Source of the DNA: Croceimicrobium sp965228705
GTDB lineage: Bacteria; Bacteroidota; Bacteroidia; Flavobacteriales; Schleiferiaceae
Direction of reading: 5' to 3'
Length of the DNA stretch: 64,000 nt
NCBI RefSeq assembly: GCF_965228705.1
Contig: NZ_OZ245832.1
Coordinates: 2,356,001-2,420,000, forward strand
Every line of letters starts with the position of its first letter. Position 1 is the stretch's first letter. A program made the translations under genes and the position numbers. Under the pieces are notes generated by a model. It saw only the letters and a program-made list of their open reading frames with translations. It did not search any database and was not told the DNA's origin. Below, in pieces: positions 26,131-34,311 of the stretch.

Positions 26131-26574
26131 ATGATTAAAACAGCTCGAGAATGGGACATCCCTTTGGGAGAGTTCCCCTTATTAAGTAGTGATAAACTTC
26201 GCTATGCAGACACAGATCAACAAGGGCATATCAATAATGCCCTTTTTTCGACTTTCCTGGAAACCGGTCGTGTAGAACTATTACAGCACCTGGATTTGAT
26301 CAAAGATAAATCCCCCTTTAGCTTTGTAATCGCCTCCTTACAATTGGATTTCATACAGCAATTATATTGGCCGGGACAGGTTCATATAGCCACTGGAATC
26401 TTAAAGATTGGCACTAGTTCCATCCACCTGCATCAGGCATTGTTTCAGGATCAACATTGTGTAGCCAGAGCCAATACTGTGATTGTACAAATTGAAAACA
26501 TGAGTGCTAAGGCTGTGCCCTTCGGTGAAGTTCGGAGGCAGCTTTTAAAAAGCTATCAATTTCCTGAAATATAA
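26131..26574 (+). CDS. Acyl-CoA thioesterase (hot-dog fold)
   Basis: A 147-residue 4-hydroxybenzoyl-CoA thioesterase-like protein. The segment RYADTDQQGHINNALFSTFLETGRVELL carries the catalytic Asp and the GHxNN helix of the family, followed by the long central strand FVIASLQLDFIQQLYWPGQVHI. It hydrolyses acyl-CoA thioesters in the cytoplasm. It is the last gene of the barrel-hydrolase run and ends at a terminator shared with the opposing porin gene. Confidence 0.85.
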   Translation: MIKTAREWDIPLGEFPLLSSDKLRYADTDQQGHINNALFSTFLETGRVELLQHLDLIKDKSPFSFVIASLQLDFIQQLYWPGQVHIATGILKIGTSSIHLHQALFQDQHCVARANTVIVQIENMSAKAVPFGEVRRQLLKSYQFPEI

Positions 26575-26601
26575 AAAGGCGGCCTCAATGAGACCGCCTT
26601 T
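26575..26601. terminator. Bidirectional terminator between thioesterase and porin genes
   Basis: AAAGGCGG (26575-26582) pairs with CCGCCTTT (26594-26601), with an inner CTC/GAG stem and AAT loop. It lies between two convergent genes and has A/T flanks on both sides. Confidence 0.65.
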
Positions 26602-26625
26602 CAGGATAGCCAAAAATGCTATGTA

Positions 26626-27897
26626 TTAGAAACTAATGGTAGCTTCGAGAACCGCTCCATTAAAGCTTCCGTTGTTGTAAATACTGGTGGCAGCAAAATC
26701 GCTGTAAGTTTGATTTACATACTCCGCTTTCATCATCACATTAGGAGTCATATACCAACCGGCAGCTACTGCAAAACGGCTGATATTGATATCATCAGTG
26801 CTGAAAGCCTGAGGACCGGTTACGGTATTGTAACGAGCACCAGCATAGAATTTCTCATCGGCACCAAAGCGGTAAACCAATTCACCGTAAATCTGAGTGT
26901 AGGTACGAGTTTCGGTTTCAGCGCTTAATTTACCAGAGGCAGTTTCATAGGCTCCAAAGAGTTCCAATCCTTTGTATTTCACGAAGGGGTTAATCATGAT
27001 GGAAGTAACCTGATTTACGAAGGTTGGATTCCAACGACCACTACGAGATTGATCGGTAGGGTTAGATCCATCGGGCTCCATTACCAGGTAGTAGCGGCTT
27101 CCTGCACGATCACCAAAGTAGAGGTAATTGGTATTACCATCAGCAGTAGTGTAGAAAGATCCGGTTAAACGCAAGCGCAGGTCTTCGTTCATTTGTTTAT
27201 CCCATCCGGCTTTACCTAAGAACACAGGCGTGTTATTATTATTGGTAGCTACACTTTGATTGAGCTTACCATTAGTAGCACCTACCATAATCAGGAAGTC
27301 GCCAGGAGTAAAGTAAATTTCCGCACCAGCTTCGGTATTGAAGGCATCCATAATTAAGTTACCTACGAAGGGATTGTAAATGGCACGGGCATTATCTGTG
27401 CGACGGAAGTGATAGTCGCCATAGTTAACCTCCATCATACCAATTTTAATGGTAGTGAAGTCCATTACATTCTCTAAAAGATCCTGAGATAGCCAGTTCA
27501 GATTAGAGATTTGGATATACCCCCCTTTTACCCAGCTTTCAGGGTGGTGACGAGAAGAAAGGTACGTACGTAAGTGCATACGCATACCATCTGCTAAGGC
27601 CACATCAACATCCAGGTTAGCGGTAGGTAGGTTGAAGTTATTTCCAATGGTTACTAAGGTATCTGAGGTTGGCGCGTTGCTATGACTTAGCGCTTGCATT
27701 TGTACGGCAAAGGCTCCACCCAGGCGTACTTTAAAACCATCATAAGCAATATCGTTGCCCAAGGCTTCGAATTGATTGATGCCCCGGAAGTCGCGGTATC
27801 GATATTGTTGAATATCGCGATCATCGAACTGAGCAAAGGCAGAAACTGATACCAACACAAAGCTCAGAACTGCACCTAATTTGGTTAGCGATTTCAT
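26626..27897 (-). CDS. Putative outer-membrane porin
   Basis: A 423-residue protein with a clean signal peptide (MKSLTKLGAVLSFVLVSVSAFAQ) and a beta-barrel-like body ending ...GAVLEATISF, with the terminal Phe typical of outer-membrane proteins. Segments such as TIKIGMMEVNYGDYHFRRTDNARAIYNPFVGNLIMDAF resemble phosphate-selective or DcaP-like porins. Substrate unknown. It follows yceI by 18 bases on the same strand with no promoter between, so it shares the FNR-box promoter of yceI and is predicted to respond to low oxygen. Confidence 0.65.
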   Translation of the reverse strand: MKSLTKLGAVLSFVLVSVSAFAQFDDRDIQQYRYRDFRGINQFEALGNDIAYDGFKVRLGGAFAVQMQALSHSNAPTSDTLVTIGNNFNLPTANLDVDVALADGMRMHLRTYLSSRHHPESWVKGGYIQISNLNWLSQDLLENVMDFTTIKIGMMEVNYGDYHFRRTDNARAIYNPFVGNLIMDAFNTEAGAEIYFTPGDFLIMVGATNGKLNQSVATNNNNTPVFLGKAGWDKQMNEDLRLRLTGSFYTTADGNTNYLYFGDRAGSRYYLVMEPDGSNPTDQSRSGRWNPTFVNQVTSIMINPFVKYKGLELFGAYETASGKLSAETETRTYTQIYGELVYRFGADEKFYAGARYNTVTGPQAFSTDDINISRFAVAAGWYMTPNVMMKAEYVNQTYSDFAATSIYNNGSFNGAVLEATISF

Positions 27898-27915
27898 AAT
27901 TGTGGATTTTTAAGT

Positions 27916-28488
27916 TTAATTGTAATTGATTGTAAATTGAATTGTGATCTTGTCTCCGGTAGTTACGGCGCCCATCATAAAGCTGGGAGCCTCCACTTCG
28001 AAGCTACTCATGTTAAAAGAGGTTACTCCGCTGATTTCGAGACCATGATCTTTTTGTTTTACATCGATAGGCACATTCAGAATGCGACTTTCCCCGGCAA
28101 CGGTTAGCTTGCCGCGACTTTGCATTTTAAAATGTCCACTGGTCACTTTTTTCTGTTCAGAAACAGAAATCAGCTCATAGAAAATTTTAGGGTGTTTGTC
28201 CTTTTTCAAGGCTTTGTAGGCATTGGCATCCATTGGACCTTTGCCACTTTTTAAGGCTTCCACCGGAACGGTGAGCTTTAGTTCTTTGATGTTGATAGAT
28301 TCAGACGCCATCTCAGCATCCACGGTACCCTGAAGGTCATCCGCTTTCATCTCCCAATCATGGAGCGTAGAGGTGCCCAAAATCTTCATAGTAGATTGGG
28401 CTGAATTGGTCTTGTAAATTCGAATGGCTTCTTTATCGACACTGAATGAAAGAAGCATTATCGGAATTAGAAGCAATAGAGGTTTCAT
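27916..28488 (-). CDS. yceI: YceI family periplasmic protein
   Basis: A 190-residue exported protein of the YceI lipocalin-like family that binds isoprenoid quinone-type lipids. The signal peptide is MKPLLLLIPIMLLSFS; the domain shows TLHDWEMKADDLQGTVDAEM, VPVEALKSGKGPMDANAYKALK and the closing VTTGDKITIQFTINYN. The start is MKPLLLL at 28488; a longer frame reading (MGWHLCDVNHNK) crosses the operator and lacks sense. It is first in a two-gene operon with the porin. The promoter has an FNR-like box and, over the predicted transcription start, a CRP-type palindrome, so it seems doubly controlled. Confidence 0.85.
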   Translation of the reverse strand: MKPLLLLIPIMLLSFSVDKEAIRIYKTNSAQSTMKILGTSTLHDWEMKADDLQGTVDAEMASESINIKELKLTVPVEALKSGKGPMDANAYKALKKDKHPKIFYELISVSEQKKVTSGHFKMQSRGKLTVAGESRILNVPIDVKQKDHGLEISGVTSFNMSSFEVEAPSFMMGAVTTGDKITIQFTINYN

Positions 28489-28492
28489 CTTG

Positions 28493-28510
28493 TTGTGATT
28501 TACATCACAA
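28493..28510. promoter_or_regulatory. CRP/FNR-superfamily palindrome over the yceI start site
   Basis: TTGTGATTTACATCACAA is a near-perfect palindrome with half-sites TGTGA and TCACA separated by six bases. It begins in the -7 box and ends five bases before the yceI ATG. In this position a bound protein would repress. The sequence matches the generic CRP/HcpR-type site, but no such regulator is identified in the window. Confidence 0.6.
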
Positions 28511-28550
28511 AGGTGCCACCCCATGTTTAGCTACACTATGATTTGCATCA
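28508..28550 (-). promoter_or_regulatory. yceI promoter with FNR-like box
   Basis: Box TGATTTGCATCA (28539-28550) is of the form TGAT-N4-ATCA. Its centre is 29.5 bp upstream of the -7 element CACCTTTG (28515 down to 28508). Four other promoters in the window use the identical spacing. Confidence 0.7.
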
Positions 28551-28569
28551 GCTAAAAAGCTGAGAAATA

Positions 28570-28866
28570 TCAGTTATTGAGATCCCCAAAATAAGCCTCG
28601 TATACCGGACTTATTTTAGCCTCTAATTCCGCTAAATGCACTAAACCATTGGCTCTGAAGTGCTCGCGACCTTCTACAAAAAACAAAAGGCCGGGAACAG
28701 CCAGCATGCGATGTTGGCCCGCTAATTTGCGGTGCTGGCGAGCGTCTAATCGCTGCACTTTAATTTGTGGGAATTTGCTTTGTAAAAGTTGTTCGACCTT
28801 GGGCCAAAGCGCATGGCAAATTCCACAATCATCCTGGTAGAAATACCAAAATTCCAAAGTTTCCAT
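28570..28866 (-). CDS. Thioredoxin-like protein
   Basis: A 98-residue single thioredoxin-fold domain with a CGIC redox motif (Cys14 and Cys17 in YQDDCGICHALWPKV) and the cis-proline segment LAVPGLLFF. No signal peptide, so cytoplasmic. It would act as a small thiol-disulfide reductant. The start at METLEFWYF (28866) fits a minimal thioredoxin; upstream in-frame sequence is basic and overlaps the divergent gene. The gene at 28886 runs the other way, 19 bases from this start. Confidence 0.75.
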   Translation of the reverse strand: METLEFWYFYQDDCGICHALWPKVEQLLQSKFPQIKVQRLDARQHRKLAGQHRMLAVPGLLFFVEGREHFRANGLVHLAELEAKISPVYEAYFGDLNN

Positions 28867-28885
28867 CAAGGCAAAATTACGACCT

Positions 28886-29407
28886 TTGAGGGTGCCCTTA
28901 ACTAGAGAACATTTCCTCGAAATCCTTCGAGCCCGCCCGCGAAAGGAAGAGCTGCAGAAATACAGCAATAACCCTGACTACCATCAATACTTACGGGAAG
29001 TCTGCCTCAGTAATGATCAACAAATCAATTGGCGGGCGGCCTGGCTTTTAGCGGATTTACCGGCTAAAGACTTACAACAAATTTTTCCATCTGCACAAAT
29101 CTTAATTGAGCTTTTGGCCACTCCTCAAAAAGACGGCTATCTCCGTGAGATTGTAAAAATCATCAACCAATTAGAACTGAATGAAGATGAAGAAGGACTC
29201 TTCTACGAAGCGGCACTTAAACTTTGGGAGAATTTAGCCATGGCCTCCGCCACGCGCATTCATGCCATCCGTTCCTTATTTAAAATTGCCGAGGTCTACC
29301 CCGAATTAAAGCTGGAATTGGAAGCTTATAATGATGACTACTATTTTCAGGGATTAAGCCCGGGAATTGCCAGGCAAATTCGAAAGCTATTTGCCGGATT
29401 AAGCTAA
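28886..29407 (+). CDS. HEAT-repeat-like protein of unknown function
   Basis: A 173-residue helical protein with a segment typical of HEAT-type solenoids (INWRAAWLLADLP, IHAIRSLFKIAEVYPELKLEL). No membrane or catalytic features. No ATG is available near the beginning; TTG at 28886 or GTG at 28892 must be used. Its 3' end overlaps the convergent ccoI gene by nine bases. Function unknown. Confidence 0.6.
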   Translation: MRVPLTREHFLEILRARPRKEELQKYSNNPDYHQYLREVCLSNDQQINWRAAWLLADLPAKDLQQIFPSAQILIELLATPQKDGYLREIVKIINQLELNEDEEGLFYEAALKLWENLAMASATRIHAIRSLFKIAEVYPELKLELEAYNDDYYFQGLSPGIARQIRKLFAGLS

Positions 29408-31765
29408 AGCCTTGCGTGCTTTCCAGGCTGTGTACAGCGAACTATAGACTACTACAGTTACCGAAGAAATAGGCATTAAAATCGCCGCAAATACCGGACT
29501 TAGATAACCGGCCACCGCTACCGAAACACCAACAATATTGTAGAGTAAAGAAAGGGCAAAAGCACGGTAGACTATGGGCTTATACAATCGGGACAGGGCT
29601 AAAAAGCGATGTAGTTTCGGAAAAGAATCCGCCATTAATAAGGCATCGCTGGCCGGGAAAAAGCTAATATCTTTCTCACAAAGGCTAATTCCCACTTCAC
29701 TTTGCTGCAAGGCACCGGCATCGTTCAATCCATCACCCAGCATTAAAACTTTCTGCCCCCTGTTTTGCAAAGCCTGCAAGTAGGCTAATTTTTGATGCGG
29801 GCTGCAATTAAACTGCAGATCCACTTTGGAGCCTAATATTTGGCGGAAGCGCCTTTCTTCAGCCGCATTATCACCACTCAAAAGACTGAGGCTGTAGGTA
29901 TCACTAAGGTCGGCAGCAATCTGATCCAGGGCCTCACGAGTTTGCTGAAAGAAGCTGAAATAACCTAAAACTTTAGCATCCTTTTCCAGATACACAGCTG
30001 TAGTATTCGCCTCATCACTTAATCCTAAAAAAGAAGCCTTACCCAAGCGATAATAGGAAGCTCGTACCCGGGCCCCTACTCCTTCGCCACTGGCTTCTTC
30101 AAATTGCAAAACCTGACTGGCATCCGCCTCCTCAATCTGCAAATGTCCCAATAGGACTTTAGCCAAAGGATGTTGAGCATTTAGGGCAATAGTGGCCACC
30201 GCCCATTGATCTTCGAACAGAAGTTGATCGCCATGCCACTGCACCTCTATGCTATCAGTACGGGTTAAGGTTCCAGTTTTATCGAAAACCACCTGATTCA
30301 ATTCGGGCAGCCTTTGTAGCACGGTATTATTCTTCAGGAAGAAACCAAAGCGACCAAACCAACGCATCATGCTGCCAGCGGTAAAAGGCTCGGCCAAGGC
30401 CAAGGCACAGGGACAGGCAACTATCAATACCGAAGTAAAAACCAATACTGCTTTCGCGGAATCGACCTGCCACCAGATCAGGCCCGAAACCAAGGCTATA
30501 ATAAGAATGGCTGGAGTAAAATATTGACTTACCCGATCACTTAAGGTGCGCGACTTTTTGGTGCTGGCTTCTTCTTTAAAAGCATCTTGCGACCAAAGGG
30601 AACTGAGATAAGAGTGATCAACACTGCTTTGCACCTCCAGAACGGTGGATTTCCCCAAAAGGCGAGCACCGGCATATATTTTAGCACCGGCCTCTTTTTG
30701 TACCGGTAAACTTTCACCACTTAAATAGCTGTAATCCCAACGTGATTCCTGATCCAAAACCACGCTATCGGCAGGCAGCACCTCACCCTGACGAATCCGA
30801 ATTCGATCGCCCTCCTCCAATTCATCAATACCCACCGGCTTTTCAGTACCATCTTCCGATAAGCGATTCGCTGCTAAGGGAAGAAATGAACGCAAATCCC
30901 GATCGAAACTAAAATTGCGATAAGTTTTCGCCTGATACCATTTACCAATCAATAGGAAAAAAACCAAAGCAGTGAGGCTATCAAAATAACCGGAGCCCAC
31001 TTGGGCTATCACCTCATAAGCACTGCGGCTAAAAAGCACCACAATTCCTAAAGCAATGGGAAGGTCAATACTCAAAGCTCCGGCACGCAAAGATTTCCAG
31101 GCGGTACTGAAATAATCCTTTGCCGAGAATAAAACTACCGGAAGACTAAATGCCATCATCAAATAGCGGAAAAAGCTTTGCAATTCCGGATCGTACTGCA
31201 AACTACCATCCAAATATTCCGGCAAAGCCAAAAGCATGGTATTGCCAAAAAAGAAACCGGCAACACCTAATTGCATTAAGAGTTTATTGCGCCCTTTTCG
31301 GCTTTCGCCGAGATGCGTCTTAAAGTCTGGCTTATAGCCAATGTGATCTAAGATCGCGGCAATCTCAGAAAGTTGAATCAGGTCCTTTCTAAAGCGGATA
31401 TCAGCCTCCTTCTTCGAAAAGTGCACCTGTACTGACAGGATTCCCTTTTCGATGGCTGCCAGGTTTTCCAATAAATAGATGCAAGAAGAACAATGAATAG
31501 CCGGTAAGTGAATAGCGATTCGGGCCTGTTGTTCATCTTCAAACTTGCAAAGCTTGGCACGGATACTGGCCTCATCCAAATAGCGGTAAGGACCGGAATC
31601 TATAGCACTATGATCTATTAGAGAAGCATCGGAATCCATCAGTTCATCTACCACCTTGCAACCATAGCAGCAATAAACTTTAGAAGGGTCACGGCCTTCA
31701 ATACGCTCTATGAGCGGCTGATGGCAATGACTGCACTCCGTAAGGATTTGGGCTTCTTTGGACAT
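29399..31765 (-). CDS. ccoI: Copper-transporting P-type ATPase for cbb3 oxidase (CcoI/FixI)
   Basis: A 788-residue P1B-type ATPase. At the N-terminus is the zinc-ribbon-like metal domain seen in CcoI (CSHCHQPLIE...YCCYGCKVVDELM), then a heavy-metal-associated domain (IHCSSCIYLLENL), the A-domain motif YLSGESLPV, the ion-path CPC in VACPCALALAEPF, the phosphorylation site DKTGTLT and MLGDGLNDAGAL. About eight membrane segments. CcoI exports copper for assembly of the CuB centre of cbb3 oxidase, whose genes are at 42700. Start at MSKEAQILTE (31765), just after a promoter with an FNR-like box. Divergent from the FNR-like regulator. Confidence 0.9.
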   Translation of the reverse strand: MSKEAQILTECSHCHQPLIERIEGRDPSKVYCCYGCKVVDELMDSDASLIDHSAIDSGPYRYLDEASIRAKLCKFEDEQQARIAIHLPAIHCSSCIYLLENLAAIEKGILSVQVHFSKKEADIRFRKDLIQLSEIAAILDHIGYKPDFKTHLGESRKGRNKLLMQLGVAGFFFGNTMLLALPEYLDGSLQYDPELQSFFRYLMMAFSLPVVLFSAKDYFSTAWKSLRAGALSIDLPIALGIVVLFSRSAYEVIAQVGSGYFDSLTALVFFLLIGKWYQAKTYRNFSFDRDLRSFLPLAANRLSEDGTEKPVGIDELEEGDRIRIRQGEVLPADSVVLDQESRWDYSYLSGESLPVQKEAGAKIYAGARLLGKSTVLEVQSSVDHSYLSSLWSQDAFKEEASTKKSRTLSDRVSQYFTPAILIIALVSGLIWWQVDSAKAVLVFTSVLIVACPCALALAEPFTAGSMMRWFGRFGFFLKNNTVLQRLPELNQVVFDKTGTLTRTDSIEVQWHGDQLLFEDQWAVATIALNAQHPLAKVLLGHLQIEEADASQVLQFEEASGEGVGARVRASYYRLGKASFLGLSDEANTTAVYLEKDAKVLGYFSFFQQTREALDQIAADLSDTYSLSLLSGDNAAEERRFRQILGSKVDLQFNCSPHQKLAYLQALQNRGQKVLMLGDGLNDAGALQQSEVGISLCEKDISFFPASDALLMADSFPKLHRFLALSRLYKPIVYRAFALSLLYNIVGVSVAVAGYLSPVFAAILMPISSVTVVVYSSLYTAWKARKALA

Positions 31766-31769
31766 AAGG

Positions 31770-31812
31770 CAAAGGTGCCCTGCTTCACCTTGTTTGACTA
31801 TGACATTTATCA
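31770..31812 (-). promoter_or_regulatory. ccoI promoter with FNR-like box
   Basis: Box TGACATTTATCA (31801-31812) centred 29.5 bp upstream of the minus-strand -7 element CACCTTTG (31777 down to 31770), followed by the ccoI ATG at 31765. The same box touches the -7 of the divergent regulator gene. Confidence 0.7.
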
Positions 31813-31820
31813 TATCTTTG
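31813..31820 (+). promoter_or_regulatory. -7 box of the FNR-like regulator gene
   Basis: TATCTTTG matches TAnnTTTG and begins one base after the FNR-like box at 31801-31812. A regulator bound there would block its own promoter. The implied start of transcription near 31826 supports the TTG start codon at 31849. Confidence 0.5.
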
Positions 31821-31848
31821 ATAGACCAAATCTCAAAAACACCCTCAC

Positions 31849-32547
31849 TTGGAAACGCCTAACCACTGTCAATTCTGCGCTCAACATCCCGACAGCGCCT
31901 TTCATGGCATGAGTCGAGAAGGGCTAGAGGAAATCAGTCAACTGAAGACTTGTGTAAGCTTCCGTAAAGGACAGGTAATCATGCACGAAGGCGCGCGTCC
32001 CCAGGGGGTTTATTGTGTGCACAAAGGCAAGATTAAATTATACACATTGGGTACAGAGGGTAAGGAGCAAATCATTCGATTTGTAACCCGAGGGGATTTG
32101 ATAGGTTACCGCAGCATTTTAAGTGATGAGCCCATCAGTGCTTCAGCCACTGCCCTCGAAGACACTTTTGCCTGCTACATTCCAAAATCATCTTTCTTTA
32201 AGGTGATCGAAGACAATCCTAAGTTTTCTTTAAACCTCCTTAAGCTTTCTTGTCATGAATTGGGAGAGGCCGGAAAAATGATCACCAGCTTGGCTCAGAA
32301 AAACGTGAAGGAACGTTTAGCCGAAATCCTCTTGATTTTAAATACCACCTTTGGTGAAGATGAGGAAGGTTATATCGACATTAATCTCACTCGGGAGGAA
32401 ATTGCCAATATGGTGGGCACCGCTACCGAATCCGTAATTCGACTAATTTCAGAATTACGTAAAGAAGGGTATATCCGTTCCAAAGGCAAGCGCATTGCCG
32501 TAGAAGATCGTCCTGCCCTACGCGCCATGGCATCAGTTTTTGAATAA
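31849..32547 (+). CDS. FNR-like Crp/Fnr family transcriptional regulator
   Basis: A 232-residue Crp/Fnr protein: N-terminal HCQFC (Cys7, Cys10), a cNMP-binding-like beta roll (VIMHEGARPQGVYCVHKGKIKLY), a dimer helix and a C-terminal HTH whose recognition helix GTATESVIRLISEL keeps the Glu194 and Arg198 that read TGA in FNR/CRP sites. Further cysteines are at 35, 56, 109 and 135, so an oxygen-labile [4Fe-4S] cluster is possible but the FNR spacing is not exact. It starts at TTG; an ATG at 31909 would remove the CxxC. It is divergent from ccoI and the best candidate to bind the TGAY-N4-RTCA boxes found at six sites here. Confidence 0.85.
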   Translation: METPNHCQFCAQHPDSAFHGMSREGLEEISQLKTCVSFRKGQVIMHEGARPQGVYCVHKGKIKLYTLGTEGKEQIIRFVTRGDLIGYRSILSDEPISASATALEDTFACYIPKSSFFKVIEDNPKFSLNLLKLSCHELGEAGKMITSLAQKNVKERLAEILLILNTTFGEDEEGYIDINLTREEIANMVGTATESVIRLISELRKEGYIRSKGKRIAVEDRPALRAMASVFE

Positions 32548-32591
32548 CTGACAAAAATCATAGACCCAATTTCTAGCAGGCAGTATTTTCG
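32548..32591 (+). promoter_or_regulatory. Promoter with FNR-like box before the CNB-fold gene
   Basis: CTGACAAAAATCAT (32548-32561) is identical to the 14-mer before ccoS. Its centre is 29.5 bp upstream of TATTTTCG (32584-32591), a one-mismatch -7 box. The GTG start follows at 32610. Confidence 0.7.
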
Positions 32592-32609
32592 TCCAGAAGA
32601 ATACTAGCT

Positions 32610-33050
32610 GTGGACTTTTTAAATATCCCTGAAAAAATACGCGAGATTTTGCCCTTTGAGGCCTCCCCCTTTATTGTGGAAGAAATTGCCATGCAAAGCA
32701 GTTACATTCCCTTTTCAGGTCCGGGAGAAATCTTGTTTAAGAAAGGGGATCCAGCCCTGGGTTTTTATTGGATTTTAAATGGAGAAGCCGAAATTATTAT
32801 CCCTAATAAAAGGTCTATTATCCTAAGCCCTGGAGCCATGGCCGGTTTAGATTCCTTCATCGAAGAAGACAGCTTACCCTTCGACATTATCAACCGCGGA
32901 CGAAAGCTGGACTGTATTTTCATAGACCGTCGATGTTATAATAATATGCGCGAGCACCATGAATTCAACCGCTATATGAACCGCATGGTCTTAAATTGCC
33001 TACGTAGCTATCGGAATCTGCTTCTTCCTACCGAAAGAATCTACTTGTAA
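32610..33050 (+). CDS. Stand-alone cyclic-nucleotide-binding-fold protein (no HTH)
   Basis: A 146-residue protein made of the Crp/Fnr-type sensory beta roll (GPGEILFKKGDPALGFYWILNGEAEIIIPNKRSIILSPGAMAGLDSF) plus one long helix, ending at ERIYL. The DNA-binding domain is absent and no remnant follows the stop, so it is either a short natural family or an old truncation. Start is GTG. It could sense a ligand, pair with the neighbouring FNR-like protein through the helix, or regulate by protein contact. An FNR-box promoter precedes it, and a flavoprotein gene follows after 30 bases. Confidence 0.6.
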   Translation: MDFLNIPEKIREILPFEASPFIVEEIAMQSSYIPFSGPGEILFKKGDPALGFYWILNGEAEIIIPNKRSIILSPGAMAGLDSFIEEDSLPFDIINRGRKLDCIFIDRRCYNNMREHHEFNRYMNRMVLNCLRSYRNLLLPTERIYL

Positions 33051-33080
33051 TAGTATCTTTAGCCCCCTATTCCCAAGGCT

Positions 33081-34265
33081 ATGCATCAGGTTGATGTGTG
33101 CATTGTAGGGGCCGGTCCTGCAGGAAGCACACTTTCCCATTTCCTCCATAAATTAAATATCGATCATCTTCTGATTGATAAAAGTCAATTCCCACGTGAT
33201 AAAATTTGCGGGGATGGCATTACGGTAGATGTTCTCAATGTTCTTAAACGCATAGACCCTCTACTGCTGGAGAAATTTAGCCAGGAGTCAGAAATGCTTC
33301 CTTCCTGGGGCTTTTGTTTTAATGGCCCTAAGGGACAAGAACTGCGCTACGATTTTAAAGAAGCAGGATTTCCAGTAGCCCCCTTTTTCACTTCGCGCCG
33401 TATGGATCTCGACGATTTTTTAATTCGAGAATTACCAGAAGGGGGTAGCGGTGAATTTTGGCCCGAAACCGAATTGAAAGGTTTACAAAGAATTGAAGAT
33501 GGTTTCGAAGCCTTGGTAAATCGCCAGGGAAGAGAAGAAAAAATCCGCTGTAAGATTATCATTGGTGCCGAAGGCGAAAAGCCGGTCGTTACCCGCTATT
33601 TGGGCCTGGAGCATTTTCGAGAAAAAGATCATCTTTTGGCCGCCATTCGCATCTATTACAAAGATTTGAAAGGCTTTGACCCGGGCAATCACCTCGAGTT
33701 TTTCTTCGACCCACATTTATTACCAGGCTATTTTTGGGCCTTCCCGCTGAGTAATAATGAGGCGAATGTGGGTCTGGGAATGTTAAGCACCAGCATTGCC
33801 GCCAAAAAGATAAACCTGAAAAAAAGCTTCGAAGAAATCATTCAAAGAAATCCGCATATCGCCCCCCGTTTTGAAGGTGCAGTGGCTCTGGAAAAAACCA
33901 AAGGTTGGGGCCTGCCCATTATGACCCCCAAACGTCAGATTGGTGGAGAAGGTTATGCCCTTATTGGGGATGCCGGTGGAATGATTGAAGCCTTTACCGG
34001 CAAAGGAATTGGCCCTGGTATGATGAGTGCCCGCATTGCTTCAGAGCATATCGAAAAGGCTTTCGCCGAAAAGGACTTTAACTTTCAGGCTTATCACGAG
34101 CATATGTACCGCTACTATCGCAGTGAAATCAAACACACGTACCGCCTGCAAAAAAGCTTAAAACACACCTGGATTTTAAATCCGGTGATGAGCCTGGCCT
34201 CCTGGTCGCCCTTAACTCGCTATGCTGAAGATCGCATGATTCGCGATTTCTTAAAATGGGTCTGA
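33081..34265 (+). CDS. FAD-dependent oxidoreductase, geranylgeranyl reductase-like
   Basis: A 394-residue flavoprotein of the geranylgeranyl-reductase/halogenase-type PHBH fold. The FAD-binding GAGPAGS motif is in the first 20 residues (VDVCIVGAGPAGSTLSHFL), followed by FPRDKICGDG, the GAEGEKPVV segment and the second FAD motif ALIGDAGGMIEAFTGKGIGPGM. Such enzymes reduce isoprenoid double bonds of lipids or quinone side chains. It follows the CNB-fold gene by 30 bases and may share its FNR-box promoter, hinting at quinone or lipid adjustment at low oxygen, though a possible -7 variant TATCTTTA lies between them. Confidence 0.75.
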   Translation: MHQVDVCIVGAGPAGSTLSHFLHKLNIDHLLIDKSQFPRDKICGDGITVDVLNVLKRIDPLLLEKFSQESEMLPSWGFCFNGPKGQELRYDFKEAGFPVAPFFTSRRMDLDDFLIRELPEGGSGEFWPETELKGLQRIEDGFEALVNRQGREEKIRCKIIIGAEGEKPVVTRYLGLEHFREKDHLLAAIRIYYKDLKGFDPGNHLEFFFDPHLLPGYFWAFPLSNNEANVGLGMLSTSIAAKKINLKKSFEEIIQRNPHIAPRFEGAVALEKTKGWGLPIMTPKRQIGGEGYALIGDAGGMIEAFTGKGIGPGMMSARIASEHIEKAFAEKDFNFQAYHEHMYRYYRSEIKHTYRLQKSLKHTWILNPVMSLASWSPLTRYAEDRMIRDFLKWV

Positions 34266-34270
34266 ACAAT

Positions 34271-34309
34271 CAGGAGAAGAACTGTTATTTTAATCGAACA
34301 ATTCTCCTG
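34271..34309. promoter_or_regulatory. Inverted repeat before the hydrolase/OsmC gene
   Basis: CAGGAGAA (34271-34278) and TTCTCCTG (34302-34309) are perfect 8-bp inverted arms around an AT-rich 23-base centre, ending two bases before the ATG at 34312. They could be an operator flanking the promoter, or an RNA hairpin over the start. Confidence 0.45.
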
Positions 34310-34311
34310 CC

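Noticed and set aside
31799..31814. CRP-type site TATGA-N6-TCATA between ccoI and the regulator
   Set aside because: The inner TGAC-N4-ATCA form and the 29.5-bp spacing tie it to the other FNR-like boxes, so it is listed with them.
31909..31911. ATG start for the FNR-like regulator
   Set aside because: It would remove the N-terminal HCQFC, and the -7 box at 31813 allows the TTG start at 31849.
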